A stretch of 64,000 nucleotides of DNA. Source: Epiperipatus broadwayi. Taxonomy: Eukaryota; Onychophora; Udeonychophora; Euonychophora; Peripatidae. Location of the stretch: the NCBI GenBank assembly GCA_028023455.1, contig JAQFVV010000013.1, positions 15,264,258-15,328,257 of the forward strand. Reading direction: 5' to 3'. The notes under the pieces were generated by a model that was given only the letters and a program-made list of their open reading frames with translations, was not told the origin of the DNA and did not search any database. A program made the position numbers and the translations under genes. This document shows positions 12,100 to 22,647 of the stretch, piece by piece (position 1 is the stretch's first letter; each line of letters starts with the position of its first letter).

Positions 12100-14430
12100 T
12101 TCATATTATTGATAAATTCCAATACAATGTTCGATACTGCGGTATCCTAGACAACCTTAAAAAAAGAAATGTATAATCAATTTGCACCTTTGTTAAATGT
12201 GAATGTGTGAGTAAAAATGACTGTAGACAAAAAAGAGTCAAAGATCAATTGATAGTACAATAATTATATCAGATAAACCAAATTCCAAGCAACTGCAAAA
12301 GGAATAAAAAAAGTTACCATTGCAATAAAAATCATTTAACCAGTCTGTATCTGTTTATAAATGCCAGTTGCCATTTTTGTCAATGTTTTGGACATATTGA
12401 AGCCATTTGTTTTACAGAAAGAAGACAGAATGGTGATAATGGTTCATCTAATAAAAATGTCAATCAAGTCACAATAGTGGTAATGATTCATCTTATAAAC
12501 AAATCACCAATCAAGTCACAAAAAAATAATTCTAAATATGCTTAATGAACAAAATAAATTCCCAGCTTTTTAAACAATTAATTATCATTAATGATATTCA
12601 ATGCCAATGGAGATTGATTCTGGCTCAGCTATCTCCAACAAATTTTTAAATAATCAAGTAGACTCCAAGAAGTTATACTACTAGTGGAAGTTCAAATTAA
12701 TGTCCCCAAAAGATGTGAATGTATACAATTATCATTACTTCTTTATGTAAGCTAGCATAGTAACTTAATGGGCTAAAATTAGTTCAAACAAATAGGCTAC
12801 TTATTGACCAATGCTAATCAAATAAGCTGTGAGATATTAAATTTTAAAAGACAATATGCTAAAATTAAATTGATTTGGGTTATTATCTACACTTATTCGA
12901 TTATTTATAAATAAACATGTTAAGCCAATCGATGTAACTGACAATCAATACCTTTTTCTCTAAAAACTAAAGTTTTTGAGAAATTGGATAAGCTATAGTC
13001 TGAAAGAATGTTCAAGACATTATCTCATTTTGAATGGGCTACTCAAGTAATACCCATTGTTAAAAACAATAGAGAGATATGAATCTGTGGAGATTGTTGC
13101 TGTGCATTAAATAATTACCTCTTCCATATTTTGTCCTTTATCTGAAGTATTTATCAACCAGTAGACAAAAGAGCTGAATGGATGTGGGATATCCAACAAA
13201 ATCAAGCTTTCTATAAGCTAAGGTAGTTAATAACTTTGTAAATGGAGTATCCCATTATGATTCAAATAAGGAATTAATTCTGATGTGCAATGCTTCTCAA
13301 ACTGCCCATTGGAGCAGTCTTAACCACCATAACACAAATTGAAGTGACATACCTATTGTCTTCACGTCCTACACAATTATTGGGGCTGAAAAAATTATCT
13401 GCAAATACATAGAGAAGTTCTATACTCTAATTAGAGAAGTGCTAGTCTTAGTCACAGATGTTAAAAAATTCCATCAATATGTATATGGAAGATCATTCAT
13501 TTTACAAATTGATCATAAATCTTTATTATGCATATTTGATGCTGAAAAAGAGCTGAGTGCATATAATCATAAACTACATTATGTAGATGGAGAGGGGAAA
13601 TTCCACATGCTATTGCATTTAGCAGATTATCAGATAAAAAAAAAAAAAAAGTTAAATGCAAAGAAAAACTATTAAAAAAATATGATTGATTTGGAAAATG
13701 GATGCCAAATAAACAGTAACCAGTGGACATAAAATGACCAAGCATATCAACTCCTGAATAAATGAATATGCACAAAGTGGTCATTTAACAAACGATAATA
13801 TGTACAAGATATGATTTATTTATTGAGAATGAATGTATCTTATGGGACAATTGAATCATCATACCACATACATTATGGTCAACCTGGAAGTGTGAGAACA
13901 AAGATTCTGACTAGATCTTATGTCTGGTAGCCCAACATAGACTCTGACATAGAACTTCAGATATACAAATACAAGCATTCCAAAATGAATCAAAATATGT
14001 CAGCTAAAAAAAAAAGACAACACTTAGATACAGATAACTGAACTTTTGGAAAAAAATCCAATTAGATCATTATTGTGTCCAGTTTCAATGCCTTAACTCC
14101 AATTGACTCTTTGAGAAAATTATTTGCAACTCATGGTCTTCCTTAGATCATTGCAACTTATAATAAAACAGCCTTTATGTCTAGACAATTCAAAGTTTTC
14201 TATGCAAATAATGAAATCAATCAGAGAGCAACAGACAAGATTAATATTTAGTACAAGATGTTAAAAAAACTACAATAAGAAATAGCAAATGAGTGGAGCA
14301 GGTGTTTAGCTAGAATGTCAATCCAGCACAGAATTCTCTATTTTTCAGAGCAAAACTTCAGCTGAAATGTTAAATAAATTATACTTTGAGAACCAAGTTA
14401 TGAGAACCAAGTTATCCAGTCTCAAACCTA
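12100..14430 (+). pseudogene. Decayed Ty3/gypsy gag-pol of relic B
   Basis: The plus strand carries gypsy motifs in order. A gag zinc knuckle at 12369-12410 reads CHFCQCFGHIEAIC, a perfect C-x2-C-x4-H-x4-C. A retropepsin-like active site, MEIDSGSAISNKF, lies at 12607-12645 with the catalytic Asp codon at 12616. RT entry (SHFEWATQVIPIVKNN, then ICGD) lies at about 13.02-13.1 kb. RNase H begins near 13.25 kb (HYDSNKELILMCNAS) and continues at 13439-13675 with VKKFHQYVYGRSFILQIDHK and SLL. Integrase pieces include SYVW plus PNIDSDIE at 13.92-13.96 kb and PIDSLRKLFATHGLP at 14.1-14.15 kb, then NKTAFMSRQFK. Stops and frameshifts separate these blocks. The 78-codon frame at 13439 is the longest survivor. 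Relic B lies directly downstream of relic A in the same orientation and has the same primer type, so both are copies of related lineages. Confidence 0.85.
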
Positions 14431-15939
14431 AACCTATTACCAAAGTATATGCAGCAAATTACAGCTACTTCTAAATTGATACAAAAGTTTTATATCATAT
14501 GTTTCCTTGACAAAAACTATACCACAGCTATAATTATAGCCAAAAAAATCAACACCTAGTAGTGAAAACTCCTGAAGATCACCTTCATAAACAGCATAAG
14601 AACCAACTTTGGTCAATTTTAGCAAACCAGAAATAAACAGTAGAAAAGCAGTACAGCCAGATATCAAATCAGCAAATAGCAACTCCACCAGAAGATGACA
14701 ACAAGAATAGGCTCATATTGAAGCTTTGAAATACCACTATTAGAAATAATAACTAGCCCTAATACTAGGAAAAAAGTAAAAAAGATAGAAAACTACCAAA
14801 GCATCTATTACAGTGAGATATATGACAAAATAAGTGACATTTCATCTGGGGAGAGATGTGATCCATTCCTGTTTATTTGAAAAAATGAAGTCATCACTTT
14901 GATTCAACAAATTAAAAATGACTATCATTGGATAATGTACCTAAACATATAAACCAATGAAAATAATGGATGAATTAGCATATTCACCTCTGTGTTCTAT
15001 TCTTTTTCTTTAGGTGGAAATGATTTCTCTTCTGTATTTCGTTCTTTTGGTTGTCTACAAGCTCAACAATTGGTGCACTACTTAGAAGAATGTTTAAGTC
15101 CTTGTCAATACATTTAGGACCTATCTCTGTATTATATACTAACACAATAATTGTTATAGGAGTTATGTTTGTGTATGCTGTGCTATTTGGTCCAATTGTA
15201 GACTCAAACCAACAGTAACAAAAAATACAATCACCTGAAGTTTAACTAATATAATTTATTAGGATTAAATATATTTACATAATATACAATTAATGAATAT
15301 ACTGTCATGTATATAATCTCAATTAATACAGTGCCACTTGTGCCTGAAGGACTAGACTCACTTCCAGCTGTATGTAACAGCCTGCCTCATGAGTTTGTCC
15401 AATGATTTCTGGCTGTACTAGACAGCTTGCCTAGAGTTGGCTCTGGTCTTAGCAGCTTCCAGTCCTATCATGGACTTGCCTCACTGCATAGACCAATAGC
15501 ATAATGGTAGCAGTGGTTTCAATGGAGAATGCATAGTCACTTAGGTCATACATAAGTTTTCTGCCTTACCTCCAAAAAGGCTATTTATTGTCAGATCCCC
15601 AACTTCACTGGAAGCAATGGGATTCAGAGAGCATCACTGCCTATTGGCCCATAGTATCCATTGGCTGATTTTTATCTATCTATTTGTTCATTGATTAGTG
15701 GCAATGAATGCTTAATCTTATTAGATAATAAAGGAATCTGAACTAGTCGACTTCTGAAGGCAAGGTGAGATATGACAATATCACTTAAAATATCAACTCA
15801 TTTATTTTTCAATACGTAACAGTATACTGTATATAAAAATGGAATTAAAAATGAAATTCATATAATGAAAGGACTAAAAGTAAAATAAGAAATTTTGGAT
15901 AAAAACCGACTGTAGATAAATTACAAAAAAGATGTTTAA
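14431..15939. other. Non-coding stretch with a moderately GC-richer patch
   Basis: No gene was recognised. It should hold the 3' non-coding part of gypsy relic B. About 15340-15660 is noticeably less AT-rich than its surroundings and contains alternating tgcct/gcctgcc strings, but all frames are broken and I could not name a family. The minus-strand frame at 14437-14688 has no recognisable motif. Confidence 0.5.
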
Positions 15940-16125
15940 GCAAAAACTTGCCCGGGCCATCTGGCGTCTTTTAGCAAGTTATAAGATAATTTCAGTAATA
16001 TTTACAATCTTTTATATTTTCAGGCTTAGTAATGAAAACAAATATATTAACAAACAATATAACATTTTAGCGCAAATATTTTAGTACAATTTCTTCACCC
16101 CACTTGTTTCTTTTCCTTTTTTTTT
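15940..16125 (+). repeat. Direct copy of 11100-11290; probable 3' LTR piece of gypsy relic B
   Basis: Shared strings in order with 11100-11290 include agcaagttataagataattt-like sequence, aatatttacaat, aacattttagc, gcaaatattt and a run 'ttcaccccacttgttt' before a T/A homopolymer. Similarity stops on both sides of this ~185-bp core. The spacing of about 4.8 kb around gypsy relic B fits an LTR pair, but a dispersed short repeat is the alternative. Confidence 0.5.
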
Positions 16126-16336
16126 AAAAAAAAAAAAAAAGAAAAATCGATAAACGTACATACAGGGCAAAAAAATAGATTTTGAATATCAATTTCCTAA
16201 AAACTGTTTATTACTGAAAATATGTTACGGTACGCACAGTACTTTAGAATTAAATAAATTTCATTGTTCAATCAAATAATATATGTTAGCATTGTTTAAA
16301 TATGATTCATAACATTCTATAAAGCAGCATTTTCGA

Positions 16337-17083
16337 ATGGGCATTTGCATAAACAAATTTTGCCTTCCTGAAACTCATCCAGGTGCTGGCACTCACCGAG
16401 CAACATTAATTTTTCTTCATGGCCTAGGAGACACGGGATATAGCTGGGTATACAACTTAAGCAACACTATTAATAATCCGCATTTAAAATATCATTGTCC
16501 TAATGCTCCGTTAATGAAAGTTAGAATTAATGCCGATGCCAGATTAAGATCTTGGTTTAATATTTTCACCCTTAGTGTCGATGGACCAGAAGACGAAGAA
16601 GGTATTAAAAATGCCGCGAGATACATCCATAGCCTAATTGAGAAAGAGGAAGAACTAGGAATACCTAGTTCTAGGATTGTTTTGGGAGGATTTTCTCAGG
16701 GTGGAGCCTTAGCTCTTTATTCCGCGTTCACGTTTGTTAAACCGCTTGCCGGTATAATTGCTCTTAGTGCGTGGTTACCTCTTCATGATCAGTTTTTTGA
16801 AAATATCCGAGGAAATATTTCGACTCCCATATTTCAAGGCCATGGGATAAGAGATCCTTTAGTTGTACTTCCATGGGCTCGCAAAACAGCTGAAATGATA
16901 AAAGTAGTAAATAGGCGCCATACTTTGAAACTATACGACGGTTTAGGTCACGGCGTAAGTAATGAAGAATTGGATGATGTTGCGAGATTTATTAATATAG
17001 TTTTGCCAATAATAAACGATCAACGGTTCGATAGAGGTAAATTTATTTATTTTATGAAATTATTAATAAATATTTTGAATTAA
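16337..17083 (+). CDS. Acyl-protein thioesterase / lysophospholipase-like serine hydrolase, intronless
   Basis: The 248-residue frame is an alpha/beta hydrolase of the acyl-protein thioesterase (LYPLA1/2) family, whose members remove palmitate from protein cysteines and hydrolyse lysophospholipids in the cytosol. Oxyanion-loop motif LHGLGDTG is at residues 27-34. The nucleophile elbow GFSQGG places the catalytic Ser at 120. Asp173 lies in IRDPLV, where family members usually have a D-C-D-PLVP type motif, and His205 lies in LGHG. Length and spacing match the family (about 230 residues), with roughly 20 extra residues at the C-terminus after VLPIIND. The start chosen is the first ATG; an AG at 16326-16327 upstream could instead be a splice acceptor. 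The sequence AG|GTAAAT at about 17035 could be a donor, in which case the last ~15 residues are intronic readthrough. Animal LYPLA genes normally have several introns, so an uninterrupted frame suggests a retrogene or a highly intron-depleted gene. No poly-A tract or duplication was seen. The reading frame is intact amid dead repeats, which suggests recent origin or selection. Confidence 0.88.
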   Translation: MGICINKFCLPETHPGAGTHRATLIFLHGLGDTGYSWVYNLSNTINNPHLKYHCPNAPLMKVRINADARLRSWFNIFTLSVDGPEDEEGIKNAARYIHSLIEKEEELGIPSSRIVLGGFSQGGALALYSAFTFVKPLAGIIALSAWLPLHDQFFENIRGNISTPIFQGHGIRDPLVVLPWARKTAEMIKVVNRRHTLKLYDGLGHGVSNEELDDVARFINIVLPIINDQRFDRGKFIYFMKLLINILN

Positions 17084-17944
17084 TCAAATTTGTTTATATT
17101 ATAATTAATATTATTTTAAAACAGGCAAAACTCTCTATAAGTATTGACACTCAGTGCAAGCCAGGGTAATCAATGGATGCCAGAAGGCTTGTGCATAAAA
17201 TTCCCATCTAGTGCCTACTCATCCAATATATCCCCAGACTAGTTTCTGGCTTGTGGCCTTCGTCCGTGAGGAGCCTTAGAACTGAGAGCACTGCATCTAG
17301 ATCTTAGGATCTAATGCAACCCTCCAGAAACTACGAGTCTTAAATTGAAAACACTAATATTTTCAATTCAAGCTCATTAGCTTATATAGTGATATAGGTC
17401 TGAACTCAGTTCAGTACCTATACATTTTGGTGTCTTTGATTCTTTAATAACCATAGCCACTACTATCCTATTAGATAGGATTGGTTTTAAGCCAATAAAC
17501 ATCACGATATATAATGTTATATTATTTTATAGATAGTAATTGACATATTTATTTAATTTAGAAAATGTAATTAATATTTTAATTAATTTGAATCCTTTAC
17601 ATGTGATCTGTCGACCATTATATGATGAACCCCGCCGATTATATACTTTAATATTTTTACAAAATGAATTGTCATCTGTTTGATTCATTTATTATGAATG
17701 AACATCCATCTATTTTTTTTGTTGCTAATCCTCTTCCCCCTTCATCTTCAAATTATTTAGATATAATAATCTTTCAAAAGAAAATTGTTTCTCCATTTGT
17801 TCAAAGCATAAAATTTTAATCCATACGTTTAAAAACATTTTAATCTGGTATAGAAATTTTTTGAAGGATTGTTTGCTATCTGCTAACTGTTTAATGAAAT
17901 AACTATCGAATCAATTATTCTGATAAAGGAAGGGTCAATTGTAT
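17084..17944. other. Non-coding stretch with a strong hairpin at 17292-17318
   Basis: About 17150-17470 is less AT-rich than its flanks. It contains a hairpin: TGCAT, a bulged C, and TAGATC (17292-17303) pair with GATCTA and ATGCA (17308-17318) across a four-base loop. A second small hairpin, TTGAAAA...TTTTCAA, follows near 17346-17370. Strings such as ccagaaacta and tctga..tcagttcagt recur in the 62-kb repeat family, so it may be an old relative, but the match is weak. The remainder (17470-17944) shows nothing. Confidence 0.45.
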
Positions 17945-18148
17945 ATGATTCAATGCCGAGAGATAACTTAAATATGATTTATAAAGATGTACAGAGTGAT
18001 TTGGATTAGACTAAATGATATTTTGTATTTGTTTGTTTGTTTGTTTTTTAAAAAACTATCAGGGAAATTTTTAATTTTAGAATTTGAAAAACTATTGAAA
18101 AGTGGCGGTAATGAAAATAAATTTGACAGTAGAAATGGAAAGTACATA
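17945..18148 (+). pseudogene. Left half of an RTE endonuclease relic, interrupted by the hammerhead array
   Basis: The stretch ggtaatgaaaataaatttg, then acagtagaaatgg, parallels the endonuclease segment of the better RTE copy at 24630-24660 (glycine/asparagine-rich 'GNFGYGNRNER' region). An upstream piece, tttataaagatgtacagag, parallels its 'FYMDVQK' codons. The homology breaks at 18148 and resumes at 22808 with the next codons of the same domain, so the intervening block inserted into this relic. Heavily decayed; only the alignment to the two halves makes it recognisable. Confidence 0.6.
18138..18148. repeat. Left copy of an 11-bp target-site duplication
   Basis: GAAAGTACATA here is repeated exactly at 22808-22818, on the other side of the repeat array. 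Both copies lie at the point where the RTE endonuclease relic is split. This is the signature of insertion of the intervening 4,659-bp block. Confidence 0.75.
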
Positions 18149-18609
18149 AACAGTCTTCCTCACTTTTGATAAATTCCACCGCCTTAAATTCTCTGTCACC
18201 CCTCCCCAACCCTGCCTGGTTTGTGCTTTGGCCTCCTCAAGGGTGTCGGGTGGTTCAGCACTAGTCAAAAATACCACCCAAAGCTAACCTTGCTAAAAGT
18301 TTCTTTGGTGGAAAATCTGAAATTTTCAGACTGTACTGTCTTCAAACCCAGCTATCCAACTCAAATAGCTATATGGGGCTGATAGATCTTCGCCTGCCAT
18401 ATAGTAGTAGTCATAGCAATATAAAATTGCATAAGACTTTTTGGCAGAGACTATAAATAGTCAAAATAAAAGTCATAGATCAATTCATAGATCACATGCC
18501 CTATCTCTTAGCTTGTAAGTTATAAACAGTGAGGTTGCCTTCCTCTACAAGCTTTGAAATGCTCAGCCAGCCCAGCCTTAAAATATCTCTGTCAGGAACC
18601 CCTCCCCAA

Positions 18610-18652
18610 ACCCCTGACCATGGTTTTGTGCTTTGGCACTCCTCAGAGAGGT
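18610..18652 (-). ncRNA. Hammerhead ribozyme copy with one core substitution (unit 2)
   Basis: On the minus strand, helix I (AGAGGT complement at 18647-18652 with 18610-18615), CTGAGGA (18640-18646), helix II and its CAAA loop (18628-18639) and CCATGG (18618-18623) all match the intact copies. The conserved GAAA reads AAAA because position 18627 is T instead of C, so G12 is lost; this base is essential in hammerheads. The other left-arm units have deletions in helix II or the core. Probably inactive, unless the change is a consensus error. Confidence 0.75.
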
Positions 18653-21600
18653 GTCGGGTAGGTTCAGACACTAGATCTAAAAATACCAACCCAAAGCTAG
18701 CAATTAGCTAAAGTTTCTATTGAGTGGAAAATCTGAAATTTTCAGACATGTACATGTCTTCAAACCCAGCTATCCAACTCAAATAGCTATATGGGGCTGA
18801 TAGATCTTCAGCTATAGTAGTAGTCATAGCAATATAAAATTGCATAAGACTTTTTGGCAGAGACTATAAATAGTCAAAATAAAAGTCATAGATCAATTCA
18901 TAGATCACATGACCCTATTTCTTAAGCTTGTAAGTTATAAACAGTGAGGTTGCCAATTCCTCTACAAGCTTTATGATAAATGCTTACCACACCAGCCTTA
19001 AAATATCTCTGTCAGGACCCCTCCCCAAACCCCTGACCATGGTTTCGTGCTTTGGCCTCCCAGAGAGGTGTCAGGGTAGGTTCAGACACTAGATCTAAAA
19101 ATACCAACCCAAAGCTAAGCACTTAGCTAAAAGTTATCTATTGAGTGGAAAATCTGAAATTTTCAGACATGTACATGTCTTCAAACCCAGCTATCCAACA
19201 CAAATAGCTATATGGGGCTGATAAATCTTCAGCCATATAGTAGTAGTCATAGCAATATAAAATTGCATAAGACTTTTGGCAGAGACAAAAATAGTCAAAA
19301 TAAAAGTCATAGATCAATTCATAGATCACATGACCCTATCTCTTGCTTGTAGTTATAAACAGTGAGGTTGCCAATTCCTCTACAAGCTTTATGATAAATG
19401 CTTCCACCCACACTAAAATATCTCTGTCAGGAACCCCTCCCCAAACCCCTGACCATGGTTTCGTGTTTGGCCTCCTCAGAGAGGTGTCAGGGTAGGTTCA
19501 GACACTAGATCTAAAAATACCACCCAAAGCTAGCCTTGCTAAAAGTTTCTATTGAGTGGAAAATCTGAAATTTTCAGACATGTACTGTCTTCAACCCAGC
19601 TACCAACTCAAATAGCTATATGGGGCTGATAGATCTTCACCATGCATATAGTAGTAGTCATAGCAATATAAAATTGCATAAGACTTTTTGGCAGAGACTA
19701 TAAATAGTCAAAATAAAAAGTCATAGATCAATTCATAGATCACATGCCCTATCTCTTAGCTTGTAAGTTATAAACAGTGGGTTGCCATTCCTCTACAAGC
19801 TTTATGATAATGCTTAGCCAGCCCACCAAAATATCTGTCAGGACCCCTCCCCAAACCCCTGACCTGGTTTGGCTTTGGCCTCCTCAGAGAGGTGTCAGGG
19901 TAGGTTCAGACACTAGATCTAAAAATACCAACCCAAAGCTAGCACTTAGCAAGTTATCTATTGAGTGGAAAATCTGAAATTTTCAGACATACTCTTCAAA
20001 CCCCTTCCAACTCAAATAGCTTGGGGGATAGATCTCAGCCAGCCTATAGTAGTACATACAATAAAATTGTAAGATTTTGGCAGAGCATAAATAGTCAAAA
20101 TAAAAGTCATATCATTCATAGATCACATGCCCTATCTCTTAGCTTGTAGTTATAAACAGTGAGGTTGCCATTCCTCTACACTTTATGAAAATGCTCCCGG
20201 AGCCTTAAAATATCTGTCAGGACCCCTCCCCAACCCCTGACCTGGTTTCGCTTTGGCCTCCTCAGAGAGGTGTCAGGGTAGGTTCAGACACTAGATCTAA
20301 AAATACCAACCCAAAGCTAACACTTAGCAAAAGTTATCTATTGAGTGAAAATCTGAAATTTTCAGACATGTACATGTCTTCAACCCCTTCCAACTCAAAT
20401 AGCATATGGGGCTGATAGATCTTCAGCCATGCCATATAGTAGAGATAGCAATATAAAATTGCATAAACTTTTGGCAGAGACTATAAATAGAAAATAAAAG
20501 TCATAGATCAATTCATAGATCACATGCCCTATCTCTTGCTTGTAAGTTATAAACAGTGAGGTTCCTTCCTCTACATTTTATGATAAATCTTATCCACCCC
20601 TTAAATTCTCTGTCAGGACCCCTCCCCAACCCCTGCCTGGTTTCGTGTTTGGCCTCCTCAGAGAGGGCAGGGTAGGTTCACACTAGTCTAAAAATACCAC
20701 CAGCTAGCCTTAGCTAAAGTTTCTATTGAGTGGAAATTGAAATTTTCAGACTGTACTGTCTTCAAACCCACTATCCACTCAAATAGCTATATGGGGCTGA
20801 TAGTCTCAGCCATGATATAGTAGTAGTCTAGCAATATAAAATTGATAGATTTTTGGAGAGACTATAAATAGTCAAAATAAAAGTATAGATCAATTCATAG
20901 ATCACATGCCCTATCTCTTGCTTGAAGTTATAAACAGTGAGGTTGCCATTCCTCTACATTTTGATAAATTTGCCGCTTATCTCTGTCAGGCCCTCCCCAC
21001 CCCTGACCATGGTCTGCTTTGGCCTCCTCAGAGGGGTCAGGGTGGTTCAGCACAATCTAAAAATACCAAAGCTACACTTGCAAGTTTCTATTGAGTGGAA
21101 ATCTGAAATTTTCAGACATGTACTGTCTTCAAACCCAGCTATCCACCAATGCTTGGGGCTGTAGTCTTCGCCATGCATAGTGTTCCAATAAAAATTGTAA
21201 GACTTTTTGGCAGAGACTATTTGAGTTGGATAGTGGGTTTGAAGAATGTAATGTCTGAAAATTTCAGATTTTCCCTCAATAGATACTTTAGCTAAGTGCT
21301 TACTTTGGGTTGGTATTTTTAGATCTAGTGTCTGAACCTACCCTGTACCTCTCTGAGGAGTGAAACCGAAACATGGTCAGGGGTTTGGGGAGGGGTTCTG
21401 ACAGAGATATTTTAAGTCTGGCTGCTAAGCTTTATCATAAAGCTGTAGAGGAATTGGATCCTCACTGTTTATACTTACAGCTAAGAGATAGGGTCATGTG
21501 ATCTATGAATTGATCTATGACTTTTATTTTGACTATTTATAGTCTCTGCCAAAAAGTCTTATGCAATTTTATATTGCTATGACTACTACTATATGGCATG

Positions 21601-22170
21601 GCTGAAGATCTATCAGCCCCATATAGCTATTTGAGTTGGATAGCTGGGTTTGAAGAATGTACATGTCTGAAAATTTCAGATTTTCCACTCAATAGATAAC
21701 TTTAGCTAAGTGCTTAGCTTTGGGTTGGTATTTTTAGATCTAGTGTCTGAACCTACCCTGACACCTCTCTGAGGAGTGAAACAAACATGGTCAGGGGTTT
21801 GGGGAGGGGTTCCTGACAGGGATATTTTAAGTGCTGGCTCTGGCTAAGCATTTATCATAAAGCTTGTAGAGGAATTGGCTATCCTCACTGTTTATAACTT
21901 ACAAGCTTAAGAGATAGGGTCATGTGATCTATGAATTGATCTATGACTTTTATTTTGACTATTTATAGTCTCTGCCAAAAAGTCTTATGCAATTTTATAT
22001 TGCTATGACTACTACTATATGGCATGGCTGAAGATCTATCAGCCCCATATAGCTATTTGAGTTGGATAGCTGGGTTTGAAGACATGTACATGTCTGAAAA
22101 TTTCAGATTTTCCACAAGTGCTTAGCTTTGGGTTGATATTTTTAGATCTAGTGTCTGAACCTACCCTGAC

Positions 22171-22213
22171 ACCTCTCTGAGGAGTGCCAAAGCACGAAAC
22201 CATGGTCAGGGGT
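22171..22213 (+). ncRNA. Type I hammerhead ribozyme, intact core (unit 11)
   Basis: All catalytic positions are present. Helix I 5' strand ACCTCT is at 22171-22176. CTGAGGA (the CUGANGA box) is at 22177-22183. Helix II GTGC (22184-22187) pairs with GCAC (22192-22195) around loop CAAA. GAAA is at 22196-22199. A tiny helix III, CC-AT-GG, is at 22200-22205, and the cleavage triplet ends at C22207. Helix I 3' strand AGGGGT (22208-22213) pairs with ACCTCT in six pairs, one of them a G-U wobble. A distal part of helix I (CCCT 22164-22167 with AGGG 22220-22223) could extend the stem beyond an internal loop. Cleavage is predicted after 22207. The self-complementary helix III implies activity as a dimer or with an unstable monomer, as known for Penelope-type and retrozyme hammerheads. 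Confidence 0.85.
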
Positions 22214-22604
22214 TTGGGGAGGGGTTCCTGACAGAGATATTTTAAGTGCTGGCGCTGGCTAAGCATTTATCATAAAGCTTGTAGAGGAATTGGCAATCCT
22301 CACTGTTTATAACTTACAAGCTTAAGAGATAGGGTCATGTGATCTATGAATTGATCTATGACTTTTATTTTGACTATTTATAGTCTCTGCCAAAAAGTCT
22401 TATGCAATTTTATATTGCTATGACTACTACTATATGGCATGGCTGAAGATCTATCAGCCCCATATAGCTATTTGAGTTGGATAGTGGGTTTGAAGACATG
22501 TACATGTCTGAAAATTTCAGATTTTCCACTCAATAGATAACTTTTAGCTAAGTGCTTAGCTTTGGGTTGGTATTTTTAGATCTAGTGTCTGAACCTACCC
22601 TGAC

Positions 22605-22647
22605 ACCTCTCTGAGGAGTGCCAAAGCACGAAACCATGGTCAGGGGT
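22605..22647 (+). ncRNA. Type I hammerhead ribozyme, intact core (unit 12)
   Basis: Identical in sequence to the core of unit 11. ACCTCT is at 22605-22610, CTGAGGA at 22611-22617, GTGC/CAAA/GCAC at 22618-22629, GAAA at 22630-22633 and CCATGG at 22634-22639. Predicted cleavage is after C22641, and the AGGGGT strand of helix I is at 22642-22647. Two successive intact ribozymes 434 bp apart would release a unit-length RNA from a plus-strand transcript. Confidence 0.85.

Noticed and set aside
17195-17360. Candidate hammerhead from CTGAGAG ... GAAACT ... GTC
   Set aside because: The CUGANGA box is wrong at G8 and A9, helix I does not pair, and the hairpin is not adjacent to the GAAA. Kept only as an unassigned hairpin.
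18092-22266. Several 60-75-codon frames within the repeat array, some starting MRLPSSTS- or MVFL-
   Set aside because: They recur with frame changes from unit to unit, are not conserved across copies, and overlap the ribozyme on both strands. They are chance frames of a non-coding repeat.
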